Positions 14,985 through 25,239 of a DNA stretch of 64,000 nt are shown here, in pieces; the first letter of the stretch is position 1; each line of letters starts with the position of its first letter. Source of the stretch: Phoronis australis (Eukaryota; Phoronida; Phoronidae); contig NMRA01000663.1 in the NCBI GenBank assembly GCA_002633005.1, positions 1 through 64,000 on the forward strand, in the 5' to 3' direction. The notes beneath the pieces are model-generated. The model saw only the letters and a list, made by a program, of their open reading frames with translations, did no database searches and was not told the origin of the DNA. The position numbers and the translations under genes were made by a program.

Positions 14985-15232
14985 AACACAGCAAACAGCT
15001 GTGACAAATCTACGTTTTCAGTAAGGGGGTTAGGATTCGAGCGAATCCGAGGCGAGTAGCGCCGAGCGGAAAGAAGGTCCGGAGAGGGTCCCCCCTCCCA
15101 TGTAAGATTTTTTGTGGTTTTTAGTAGCTGATTTCGTTTTTCGGGGGAAATTTTTTTCAATTTTTATTTTTGATCCTGTCCCGAGGGGGGGGGGTTGAAC
15201 CCCCTAAACTCCCCCTGTAGATCCGCCTCTGA
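14985..15232 (-). repeat. Dispersed repeat fragment ending in AGGCGGATCTACAG
   Basis: Read on the minus strand, the element opens with GAGGCGGATCTACAG (15229-15215) and continues into long G and C runs. The same 14-base word AGGCGGATCTACAG recurs on the plus strand at 16601-16614, and the related GGCGGATCCAGG opens the repeat at 33015. This looks like the terminus of a mobile-element family. The left boundary given here is approximate. Confidence 0.5.
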
Positions 15233-16434
15233 GCTTGGATCAGTTACCGTTTTCGTAACTTTCTCATTACGTCAAAATTCAAAGGTTCATACATTTACAA
15301 CAGAGTATACATTGATAGCAAAGCCTTGTACAAAGTACAATTTCATAGTCTTGAGATCGGTAGTTGTATTCAACATTTTCACGATAGGTGACTTTAAGAT
15401 GGCATAAATTTTGCAGATACGTAATATTCAATGGGTCTTCGGCTGTAGGAGCTTAAAAAGGTTTTCGCGAGTACATTTACCTGACAATTGTATCTTGACA
15501 ATTGTATCTCACCTCCTTCAATGGGTTTAACTACTTCAAGTTACACTGAGTGCAGGTTCACCAACAAGATTATTAATCCTTGGAATCCTGCTTCCCACAA
15601 CAGCGAGCGTCGATTTTCCCGATTAAATATTACGAAGCGTCACAAAAACTGAGGTCTTGAAGTCAGGCAAGTTAACACATCTTGTGTTTTTTAGGTTAGT
15701 ATACTGTATTCTGAATGAAGCATATATATTTTGCATATATATATTTGTTCTCTGCCCGGGTGATAGTCCATCAATACGAATGAAATCTATGTGTACTAAT
15801 TGGCCACTTTTAATACCAGAATCAAATTTTTGAAGTCATCGAACGAAAGCTGAGACCATAATAGCCTTGATGATAACAGAACGGGCACGAAAATAACGCC
15901 AGAAATTTTTTATCAAAAATGCCGTATAGCTACACGTACAAAAGCCTCTCAGAATTTCGACCAATGCTCTTTCTAGTCCAAGTCCTCGAATCTCCAAAAT
16001 TCAGCACGGAACTTTTTAGAAACTGTTGGATAGTCTGGCACAAAAGAACAATACAAATACGATTAAAATGGATGACGACCGAGAGCGCTCAGTCCGCTTG
16101 CTGTATAGGCCCTCTATCTTAGGCAAGTTTCTCAGACGCAAGAATCTCACGACCGAAGCTTGTGTGAACAGCTGCTTAGCGTGTAATATGTATATCGCAA
16201 GTCTTGCGTGATCTTGTGTTTTCGACAGGTTGCCACGTCTACGAAACACATGCAGTAACTTCAAAATACTTCAGCTTTGTTCCAAGGCTAGACTGAAGGG
16301 GATCAGGAACATTCCAGAACTAAGTGGGGCATGACTTGTTGGCAACTGGAAGTGAGTGTTGAGCGCTGTAGGTCATAGGCTCAGAAAGCTGGGAAACTGA
16401 GGAGAGGCGAGTGTGCGAGTGCCCCCTCAACCAA

Positions 16435-16474
16435 AATGTTGGAGGGCGGAACTAGGTTCCCGCCTCCCCAATAT
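16435..16474. repeat. Short imperfect foldback
   Basis: ATGTTGGAGGGCGGAAC faces GTTCCCGCCTCCCCAATAT across a three-base centre. About 15 positions pair, with a few mismatches and one offset. Likely a remnant of a palindromic element. Confidence 0.5.
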
Positions 16475-17190
16475 TCCGGGCGTTAATAAGTATCAATTAA
16501 TTAACAATTACTTATCAACAGTTTGGACACGTAAACTTTGTTTTGAAGTAAATTTCAAAATTTAACAGACTCNTGCCAAAAGCTATGCCAACGTAGGCAT
16601 AGGCGGATCTACAGAAAACGTAGAACTGCCACTGGTGGGTATAAGTATGACTATATATTTTCTAAATTTTAATGAGGCATAGGCTTACGTAGGCTGTATT
16701 TTAAAGCTTTGTATGCGTTATGCACCATGGCACGAAGAGACAAGTTCTTTCTCACACCGCTAATGCCAGTTCAACGATATTTTTATCTCTGTAGTGTAGG
16801 GCCGACTGCCATGACTGGTCTGAAGCTACGACCGACATTTAATAAAAGAAAATCCTTTTAACGGGTGGAAAGAGCTACAAATACCGTTATCAATTGCAGT
16901 TACTTACAAGCTGTAGCCGTATCCTCAGCTTTCGCAACCTGATGAGAGGTGTTTGACGGGGAAGAAGGAGCAGATTTCACTGAATGAATTTTTGTTTTAC
17001 TGTCCATATTGAATCCAAAACCATTTCTGTAAACTTGGACACTTTTTCTTATTTCTGCTGCAGCGTTTGCGCGCGGTGGTGCAATGCACGTGCATTTCCC
17101 TGCGTGTGGGATTTTTAAAGTTAGAATGTCCCAGCAGGTGGCGTGTCGTCAAGTATTATTACGTGCAATAGCGAATAGATGCGGTATCTG

Positions 17191-17224
17191 GTACACGCGT
17201 GTGTGTGTGTGTGTGTGCGCGCGC
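17191..17224. repeat. Alternating purine-pyrimidine tract (GT)n(GC)n
   Basis: A continuous 34-base alternation of purine and pyrimidine, beginning GTACACGCGT and ending GCGCGCGC. Such tracts are prone to form left-handed Z-DNA. Confidence 0.85.
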
Positions 17225-17759
17225 AGTTGGCTCCAATATGCATTTACATGTAGTTCGTAAGTCAACACTAGCGCATTATCAATTATCTTCTTTAGACCCA
17301 GTCTCATTATTTCCACACATGCGGATATTTCCAGACGAAAAAGCATGACATTACCTCAAAAGCAATAACAAACGACCTGCTTTTGATAACTTGTTCAGCT
17401 TTCCAGTATCGTAAACTGTTCCTTTATCGAAGTATTTTTAGGAGACTCACGAAATGTCGTCGATTTCCACGACATGCTGTTTGGCAGTTCTAAGCAAATG
17501 AGCTATTCTCGTTGGTTTTAGGTGAACCGATTCGTGGATGAGACGGTCTTTTTTACACAAATAAATGGCAATACATTAAATACAAATATTTAGCCCAGAA
17601 TGCAAGCCATTATATCCAGGCTTTTAACTATAAAACAATGACTTACTTAAGCGAAACAAAATATTGAGCAAAAATGCCAAAGGTAAAGAAAACAAAAAAA
17701 CAAGAACAAAATCATAGTCGGTCTCCCCACCTGGTGACTGGGATTCAATAGACCCACCC

Positions 17760-19129
17760 ACACGACTAGAAATTAATGCAGCAGTCACAATTATCCATGA
17801 ATAATTCATTTACTTAAGCAGCACTCTATAGGTCAAACAATAGAGGAATTGTGTAGACAGTGACTGCAAATGTTCTTGTACAAATTCCCTTGTCGGCGTG
17901 TGGTTGGGTGGTAGCAAAAATGTACGCGATGAATGTCGCATGACGTCACTTTTTGTTAAGGCTAGTCACGCTCTCTCGTGTCAAAAGTGAACTTTTTATT
18001 TAGATCACGTACTGTTTTGAAGCTGGTCTTAAATTGTCCCAAAGTCAGATTGGAGGTAATTTCTCAGAAAGAGCTAAAAGTTCGTTGCTGCTTAAGCTCG
18101 GCCAGTTCTCCTTGTTGTTGTAAAAACGAATATCGAATGAAGACTTTTGCTCTCATCAAATCTATCCAATAATATTCCTTACTGTAGTAGGATTTTGACG
18201 ACGGTGTTACCAGGAAGAGCATCGACTTAAGAATACGCTTCAGAGTTTGTTGGGGTCGGCCAACAGCGAATTACGGAGACTGGTGCTGTGACTTGACATG
18301 CCGGCTCATTTGGTATCAGTTTAAGATCAGATGTGCAGGAAATTTTTTTAAGCCCTAAATTGCTTTGGTTAAGGTTTCCACATCTACACAACGATTAAAT
18401 GCCCCATTAGGATCAGGCTCAGTAATACAAGCAAAATTGCCATGCCACAGAGGGTAATTTAAATGATGAGTGTTTGTTTAAAGTAAAAGGGAGCTGTCTA
18501 TTTTTCCCAAGTCAAAGCGTCCCTTCAAATCCAAGTAAGGAACAAGTTGTAGACCAATTTATAATGCTAAATAATCTGCGTCATCCCTTAGTATTTTGTT
18601 GATTGTTTAGCCGGCGGCATTATGTTTGTGTCTAATCGAAAAGTCCGTGTATTTAGCTAGTAAACATGAACAATAATTAAAAGTTAAGTATACTCAGTAG
18701 AAGGACATAATTTCTCAAAGTATTAAGTGCTAAGTACTAAGTAATAAGTACTAGGTCTGTAAGACTTGATTTTTGACTTTATGCCAATTTCCCATTAACT
18801 GGGTCACGTGACCATGTCATTCAGTGAAATTAGCAAAAAGAAAGGTATGTTCATAGCAAAGCAACGGTAAGAATATCATTACCAAATTTCGTTCGATATA
18901 ATTGATAATATTTAATTTGAAAAAATGTTGCTACAATTTGCTAAATTATGATGTCATTTGAGTTTTTCAGAAAAATCTTAATTTTTTTCTTCTTATAACC
19001 ACTCAAGTAAATGTGGACGTTTTAAAAACAATTTCTAAAAGCGTTTTGGAGAAAATTTCGTATTAATCCGATCAGCAATTTCTGAGACGTCATGTTCCGA
19101 ACTTTGGCAAATTCGGGCGTTTCGGCTCA
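17760..19129 (+). repeat. Direct duplication, left copy, ends exactly at the n
   Basis: 1370 bases that recur at 19131-20492 with scattered single-base differences and an 8-base indel (GTCACGTG present near 18804, absent in the right copy). The left copy ends on the base before the single n at 19130, and the right copy begins on the base after it. This is the geometry of two overlapping contig ends that carry different alleles and were never merged. No gene is recognised; a 64-codon frame at 17978-18172 is not convincing. Confidence 0.9.
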
Positions 19130-19130
19130 N
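19130..19130. other. Single-n assembly join
   Basis: One unknown base separates two near-identical 1.37 kb blocks. It is best read as a contig join of unknown or negative gap size, not an ambiguous base call. Confidence 0.8.
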
Positions 19131-20492
19131 ACACGACTAGAAATTAATGCAGCAGTCACAATTATCCATGAATAATTCATTTACTTAAGCAGCACTCTAT
19201 AGGTCAAACAATAGAGGAATTGTGTAGACAGTGACTGCAAATGTTCTTGTACAAATTCCCTTGTCGGCGTGTGGTTGGGTGGTAGCAAAAATGTACGCGA
19301 TGAATGTCGCATGACGTCACTTTTTGTTAAGGCTAGTCACGCTCTCTCGTGTCAAAAGTGAACTTTTTATTTAGATCACGTACTGTTTTGAAACTGGTCT
19401 TAAATTGTCCCAAAGTCAGATTGGAGGTAATTTCTTAGAAAGAGCTAAGAGTTCGTTGCTGCTTAAGCTCGGCCAGTTCTCCTTGTTGTTGTAAAAACGA
19501 ATATCGAATGAAGACTTTTGCTCTCATCAAATCTATCCAATAATATTCCTTACCGTAGTAGGATTCTGACGACGGTGTTACCAGGAAGAGCATCGACTTA
19601 AGAATACGCTTCAGAGTTTGTTGGGGTCGGCTAACAGCGAATTACGGAGACTGGTGCTGTGACTTGACTTGCCGGCTCATTTGGTATCAGTTTAAGATCA
19701 GATGTGCAGGAAATTTTTTTAAGCCCTAAATTGCTTTGGTTAAGGTTTCCAGATCTACACAACGATTAAATGCCCCATTAGGATCAGGCTCAGTAATACA
19801 AGCAAAATTGCCATGCCACAGAGGGTAATTTAAATGATGAGTGTTTGTTTAAAGTAAAAGGGAGCTGTCTATTTTCCCCAAGTCAAAGCGTCCCTTCAAA
19901 TCCAAGTAAGGAACAAGTTGTAGATCAATTTATAATGCTAAATGATCTGCGTCATCCCTTAGTATTTTGTTGATTGTTTAGCCGGCGGCATTATGTTTTT
20001 GTCTAATCGACAAGTCCGTGTATTTAGCTAGTAAACATGAACAATAATTAATAGTTATGTATACTCAGTAAAAGGACATAATTTCTCAAAGTATTAAGTT
20101 CTAAGTACTAAGTAATAAGTACTAAGTCTGTAAGACTTGATTTTTGACTTTATGCCAATTTCCCATTAACTGGACCATGTCATTCAGTGAAATTAGCAGA
20201 AAGAAAGGTATGTTCATAGCAAAGCAACGGTAACAATATCATTACCAAATTTCGTTCGATATAATTGATAATATTTAATTTGAAAAAATGTTGCTATAAT
20301 TTGCTAAATTATGATGTCATTTGAGTTTTTCAGAAAAGTCTTAAATTTTTTCTTCTTATAACCACTCAAGTAAATGTGGACGTTTTAAAAACAATTTCTA
20401 AAAGCGTTTTGGAGAAAATTTCGTATTAATCCGATCAGCAATTTCTGAGACGTCATGTTCCGAACTTAGGCAAATTCGGGCGTTTCGGCTCA
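19131..20492 (+). repeat. Direct duplication, right copy
   Basis: 1362 bases matching 17760-19129 throughout. Differences look like polymorphism, for example GATTCTGACG here against GATTTTGACG on the left, and loss of an 8-base block. Homology stops at TTCGGCTCA (20492), which matches the last bases of the left copy before the n. Confidence 0.9.
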
Positions 20493-23400
20493 TTGATGCG
20501 TTTGATCATATTTGTATTAATAACAGGGGTCAAAAATGCTTGCCTAATGTGTTTGTGAAGTTCGCAGGTTTTCTGCGTTTGGTGTTCTTCGGTCTTGTAA
20601 AGTCAGATAAACGATAGCTTGCGACATCCATGCGACGTCGTTTGGAATGGATAGCTGACCGTCGCGCTGTTATACCTAAAACTTTGCAAATGCAACCTTG
20701 TAATTGCGACAATTTGAGCAGAACTTTGAATCACAAGCTATCGTCATTTGGCTCTGTTGTGGCAATTGGTGGCGGTTATATGAGCTGCCGCAACCCTAAT
20801 CCTGAAATTGCTACGATTTCTGCAAGCCTTCAAAGCATAAATTGTCGCTATACAAACTGTGACAGTTNCCCCCCCCCCCCCCATGCAAATGTCCGAGGAC
20901 CGGGGAATGGGGTAGCTCGAGGTGATCTCAAGAGATCTCGTTACCTCTTACGAGCCACGAGATTGAAAGGAATTATGGTAATGTCACCAGATTAATGATC
21001 CCGGCGATGAAGACGATAGCTGTGACAAAAGACAGTACGAAGGTTGACAAAATGCCAAAGTGGACAGCAATTTCCATATTGGTGGTGATAATTTCAATGC
21101 AAAAATATGGAAGCGACATAACACAGAATGAAAACAGATGGAAAGTGAGACCAAAAACTGACTTTGGCTTGTTTGTGCTTTCGAAGGTTTGTACAAACTG
21201 TCGCAGTCGGAGGGTAACGACAGTTTATGGAACACCAAAAGGTTGTGACAATGAAAATTGTGGCAGTTTTTCTTCGGAGTTCTGAATTAATTGTAGCAAT
21301 TTTAGGAATTGGAGAACTGTTATAGAATTGTCATAATTTGAGTAGTAAAAAACAAACTCCTATTCAACAAATGCGATGTTCAATGTGAAAGTTGACCCCG
21401 GAATGTCAGCTCGTAAGTAGTATTGCAAGTCATAATGACTCATTATCTTTCCACTGTTTTTGAAACCTGTTATGCTGAACAGCGAAAATGAAAATAACGA
21501 TTTGTTATTGCGTACAGCCCAGTTCAATGTATTTCATGTGTCATTGGCAGTTCATGGCTTTATCGCAGATGACGATGTTGGTAACCCACTTACTGCGGTC
21601 ATAGACTGCCTAGTAAACATGTCTTCCAAGTTTGAAGTTCCGATATTCGGACAAAACAAAGGAATATTTTTAAGTATTCTGTGTCAGTGAAGCTCGATTT
21701 ATCCGTTGGAAGTCAGTAATTGTATATTAAATCAATATTGACGGTTTACAAAAATAGAAAGATGTATGATGAAAATGTACTAAGAATGATGTCACAGTAG
21801 AGGAGAACAATAAAGATGCAATTAAATACATGCACAGGCACAAGGGTCGGTAGCCTGCATAAAATCCAAGTGATTCAGCATTTGGTTTGCAAAATAAACG
21901 ACAAATTATGAATTTCAAAAATTGTCATTGACCCACCATGTGATATGGTCGGTGCTCGTGGAACACAGGATGGTAATCTTGCCTATTGCTGGTCGCCGTC
22001 AGCGTTGCCTTGAGGCGGAAATAGCAACCTGGAAAGAAAATTAGTTAAACTGGAAATTAGACCTTTTATTCGAATAAATTCGGTCTCGTGACATTCCTTG
22101 GCGTGACACGGTTTCTAGTTCTGTAACCAACAAGAGAATCGAAATCATCAGAGGATCAAGAAAACGCTTCAGAATTTATTAGGGTTGGTGAACTCTAAAA
22201 TTATGAATTCGAAAATGACGCATATGCGCATTGCCAGTGCAAAAGAGGTTGGATTTTCAAAAGGGCTTACGGTAACGGACTGTAACTTAAGAAATTGTAG
22301 GCATAAAAGGACATTGTACGCAATGGCGCATTATTCACTAAAAGAATCATCGGGTGAGTATAGTTACATACAAGCATAGGTGTTCCGATTGGGAAGACAG
22401 CTGAACTACAGTGTACAAGAAATACGAACAACAGGCAATCACAGATGCAGGACCGGGGTCGTTATTTAAACTATGAAAATGAGAATGAAAAAACTCAGAA
22501 TTTTGTTTACCATATTGTAATAGTGGACCGGCAGCAACTTTAAATCTGTACTGAACTTGAATGTGTCAAAGTCTTATGTGTGTGTAACATGTGATGGTCA
22601 AGCAAAGTGTGTATGGCATTCGTTTTTTCTCCGAGTTATTATTGAAACACGCGTAGTCACTCGGTATCAGGCATTCACATTTACATAGGGGTCAGGGGTG
22701 AAGGGGTTAGGGGTGAAGGGGTCAGGGGTGAAGTGTTTGGTGCTGAAACTGAATCCTTTATGCATCATCAATATGGAGTTCGCAATATTTTTAGCAAGAT
22801 ACTTGGAAATCCGTAGGGGCTTTGTGCAAAACCTTACTGAGTGCATCCTGAACGTGCAAGTGTACTTTTGGCACTTCTTTGTCTTATTTGTTTGTTTGTT
22901 TTAAGCGTCTTTTGTTAGGGTGGCCAGAAATTATCATAGCTATTTCTGTATGATGACTTCTTTATTTTGCCTTTTTCAGTTGGGTGGAATTAATTTCAAT
23001 CCAGTTGTGTTTTAGTTTTTAAATCTAATTTAATTTAACTATTCCTTCAAAGTAAAAGTTCCCTCTTAGTGTATTTCCTGAAAGAAATTTCAAGGTAAAC
23101 CAAAAGAGTTGTAGTACATTGTTTAACTTGTACTTATTTTAGATTTATTGGAAAAAAATCGACTGGTCAGGCCGCTCTCACAAAATACAAGCAGTAAAAG
23201 TAAATTAATAAAATTGTATTATATGTCTTTTATACGTTTTAGTTTTAGCCTATTTAGATAAAAATCGCGCAAGAAATGTTCAATGTTCTGACTTCTATGC
23301 TTTTACATTCAGCATTGGCATCAATCTCGTTTATTGTAAGGGCACCCATTTTCCAGCAGTACGTAGAATTCCGCGAAAATTTGTTGACGACTGGTTTCAC

Positions 23401-23526
23401 GCGACTGGTTGTATTTGTCGAAATCAAAACAGCTTTATCAAGCAGTTCTGCTTGAAATAGAAGAAATTAGAATATGAAGTAAAGAACCATTTTTGCACCA
23501 GGCATCATCAGTTAAAGAAAATCAGA
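20493..23526. other. Intergenic region upstream of the NCAM-like gene
   Basis: No gene is recognised. A 121-codon frame (20630-20995) reads through the single n at 20868 and the adjoining poly-C tract, so it cannot be trusted. A G-rich tandem repeat lies at 22687-22733. The last few hundred bases presumably hold the promoter or 5' UTR of the 548-aa gene; no clear TATA box stands out. Confidence 0.45.
22687..22733 (+). repeat. 15-bp G-rich tandem repeat with G-quadruplex potential
   Basis: Three units of about 15 bases (GGGGTCAGGGGTGAA and variants) give six runs of four G separated by loops of three or four bases. That exceeds the usual G-quadruplex pattern of four runs with loops up to seven. 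It lies about 0.8 kb upstream of the NCAM-like start codon, G-rich on the coding strand. Confidence 0.85.
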
Positions 23527-25173
23527 ATGACGGTGTGCCATTTGGTGATGAGTTTACTCGTCTTGTCTCAATTCATAAACGGTAGAAGCGAAAATGTGAC
23601 AAAGTTCTCTACCACTACCGCAGATAACCGACATCGAACTGACACCAGTCTGCCTTCTGCAAGGATCATTTCTAAGCTTCTAAACATCTTCAACTCAGTG
23701 CACTTACCACCAAAAGTCAATTCAAAAGGACAGGACATTGCGAGTAGAAGAGATAATTCTAGTTCGCGGATTCCGGAAATTGCAAACGGTTCTAGCACGA
23801 TTTTCAGCGAAGATTCGTCACGTCGGACGATTGTCGCCAACAACATAACCACCGTAAAAGTACCACCGATACAGGAAAGAGGTTCGCCCTTTTCTTTAGA
23901 AGAATACGAGAAAAGGGTAAGTGAGCAGAACGTTAAACAGGAGTCGAAGAATCAAATTACTGTCGATGACAACCCAGCAATCAACGTCTCAACACCGCAG
24001 ATAATGGAAAGAGATCAGCCCTTTTTCTTCGATAGTGCAGGTGAGGAAAGTTCAACTCAAGAAGTCGCAGAACGTTTCGAATTTAGAGAGTCTATGCTGA
24101 ATCCCAAATTTACGGATGGATTGACAGACACAGAAATAGACGAATTTATGGGGTCAGATAACTGTTCGGTTCCCGTGAGCCGCTCGTTCAATTTTGCTTG
24201 CATTGGTAATGGTTCGTGTCGTGCTTTCAACTGGAAAGATAACATTCAAAATTTGACGTGTTGCGTTCGCAAAGAATTAGAAGATGTAAAATTTACTTGG
24301 TTTAAGGATGACGCTAAACTTATTATTTTGCGCCACACTTATTACGAGGAGAAATTGAGAAACAACACATGCAGTAGATTGCGTATATATGATGACAATT
24401 TCATAAATGTATATGGAAAATACTCATGCGAAGTTGCAAGCGGCGCACGGACGGCTCAAGCTAACATCAGCCTCGTGAAGGCCGTACAACCACCAGCGCC
24501 ATTGGTTGAGATCTACAAAAGATTCAAAAAGGGCATCTGCATGAAAATACAAAGCGCTGATGTTTATGGGCTTCCGGTAATCTCTTTTCGCGTACGTTGG
24601 GGCAACAGCAGTGAAGTTATAGTCAACGGTCGTAAGCGTTACACTTTCATCGGCAATCTTACCCGGTCGACCAGGTATATATTCACTGTTCGTGCCGAAA
24701 ACATTGCCTTCACGAGTCTACCCGCTTCCATTATCGCACATACTCTCGGCAGTTCGCCCTCACCTTACGGTATAGCTCCGGTGGAAATTGGTTTGCTGAT
24801 ATTCGGGGCGGCAGGGTTTTGTGTCTTCATCTTCGTCGATTGGATGTACAACTACCGCAGAGAGCGAGGCTGTATGAATGCCTGTTGTAAACTGTTTGGC
24901 TGTCGAGTAGAAGAGGAACGGTCGCCAAGACCACAGCCGTTGCCCTCACCGCTGCCGTCGTCGGCCCAGTCGTCGCCTCCGTTGCCGCCGCCTCCTCCAC
25001 CGCCACCTCCGCCACCTCCGCCACCTCCTCCGCGACAACCGGCTGCACCAAGAAAAACTATGCCCGGGGAAAGAAACGCCAAAAACGAACCTATATTGCT
25101 TTCTTACGAGGCTTTCAAATCTGCTGCCGAGGATGTGGGAAGAGGCCATTTGGAAACTGAATCAAGTTGCTGA
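23527..25173 (+). CDS. NCAM/Fasciclin-II-like IgSF membrane protein, single exon
   Basis: A 548-residue type I membrane protein, probably a cell-surface adhesion or recognition molecule. Residues 1-20 form a signal peptide. Residues 21-210 are low-complexity, Ser/Thr-rich, with several N-glycosylation sequons. Residues 225-315 form one Ig domain: Cys245, Trp258, Tyr299 and Cys301 are the canonical core positions, and extra cysteines (213, 225, 231, 246, 282) may add disulphides. An FN3 domain follows (about 322-408). The membrane segment is 421-438. The 110-residue tail starts with Cys449, 453, 454 and 459, then 16 consecutive prolines (487-502), then KNEPILLSYEAF. NCAM tails also carry juxtamembrane cysteines and a KEPI motif, so I infer kinship. 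Vertebrate NCAM has five Ig and two FN3 domains over many exons; one of each in an unbroken frame is odd and suggests a retrocopy or a derived short paralogue. ATG context has A at -3. Exact orthology is unproven. Confidence 0.85.
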   Translation: MTVCHLVMSLLVLSQFINGRSENVTKFSTTTADNRHRTDTSLPSARIISKLLNIFNSVHLPPKVNSKGQDIASRRDNSSSRIPEIANGSSTIFSEDSSRRTIVANNITTVKVPPIQERGSPFSLEEYEKRVSEQNVKQESKNQITVDDNPAINVSTPQIMERDQPFFFDSAGEESSTQEVAERFEFRESMLNPKFTDGLTDTEIDEFMGSDNCSVPVSRSFNFACIGNGSCRAFNWKDNIQNLTCCVRKELEDVKFTWFKDDAKLIILRHTYYEEKLRNNTCSRLRIYDDNFINVYGKYSCEVASGARTAQANISLVKAVQPPAPLVEIYKRFKKGICMKIQSADVYGLPVISFRVRWGNSSEVIVNGRKRYTFIGNLTRSTRYIFTVRAENIAFTSLPASIIAHTLGSSPSPYGIAPVEIGLLIFGAAGFCVFIFVDWMYNYRRERGCMNACCKLFGCRVEEERSPRPQPLPSPLPSSAQSSPPLPPPPPPPPPPPPPPPPRQPAAPRKTMPGERNAKNEPILLSYEAFKSAAEDVGRGHLETESSC

Positions 25174-25233
25174 ACTGGAAAAAATAAAGATCAAAAGTCA
25201 GTTCGTATATTGGTTGTAAAGTGAACAAAATGA

Positions 25234-25239
25234 AATAAA
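25234..25239 (+). promoter_or_regulatory. Polyadenylation signal AATAAA
   Basis: An AATAAA lies 61 bases after the stop codon of the NCAM-like gene, in an A-rich stretch. If used, the 3' UTR is very short. The choice is by position and consensus only. Confidence 0.5.

Larger units (their letters stand above)
12546..17759. other. Intergenic, no recognisable gene
   Basis: The longest frame is 102 codons (minus strand, 13503-13811) and has no recognisable domain. A CT-rich stretch (14015-14048) and a CA/CG-rich stretch (14140-14200) are simple sequence. Repeat-derived pieces lie at 14985-15232 and around 16600. A perfect-but-one CTCF-like site CCAGCAGGTGGCGT is at 17131-17144. Confidence 0.5.

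Noticed and set aside
20630-20995. 121-codon plus frame
   Set aside because: It reads through an unknown base and a poly-C run, so the frame is not reliable.
24827-25149. Minus-strand Gly- and Arg-rich frames
   Set aside because: Shadows of the proline-rich tail of the NCAM-like gene.
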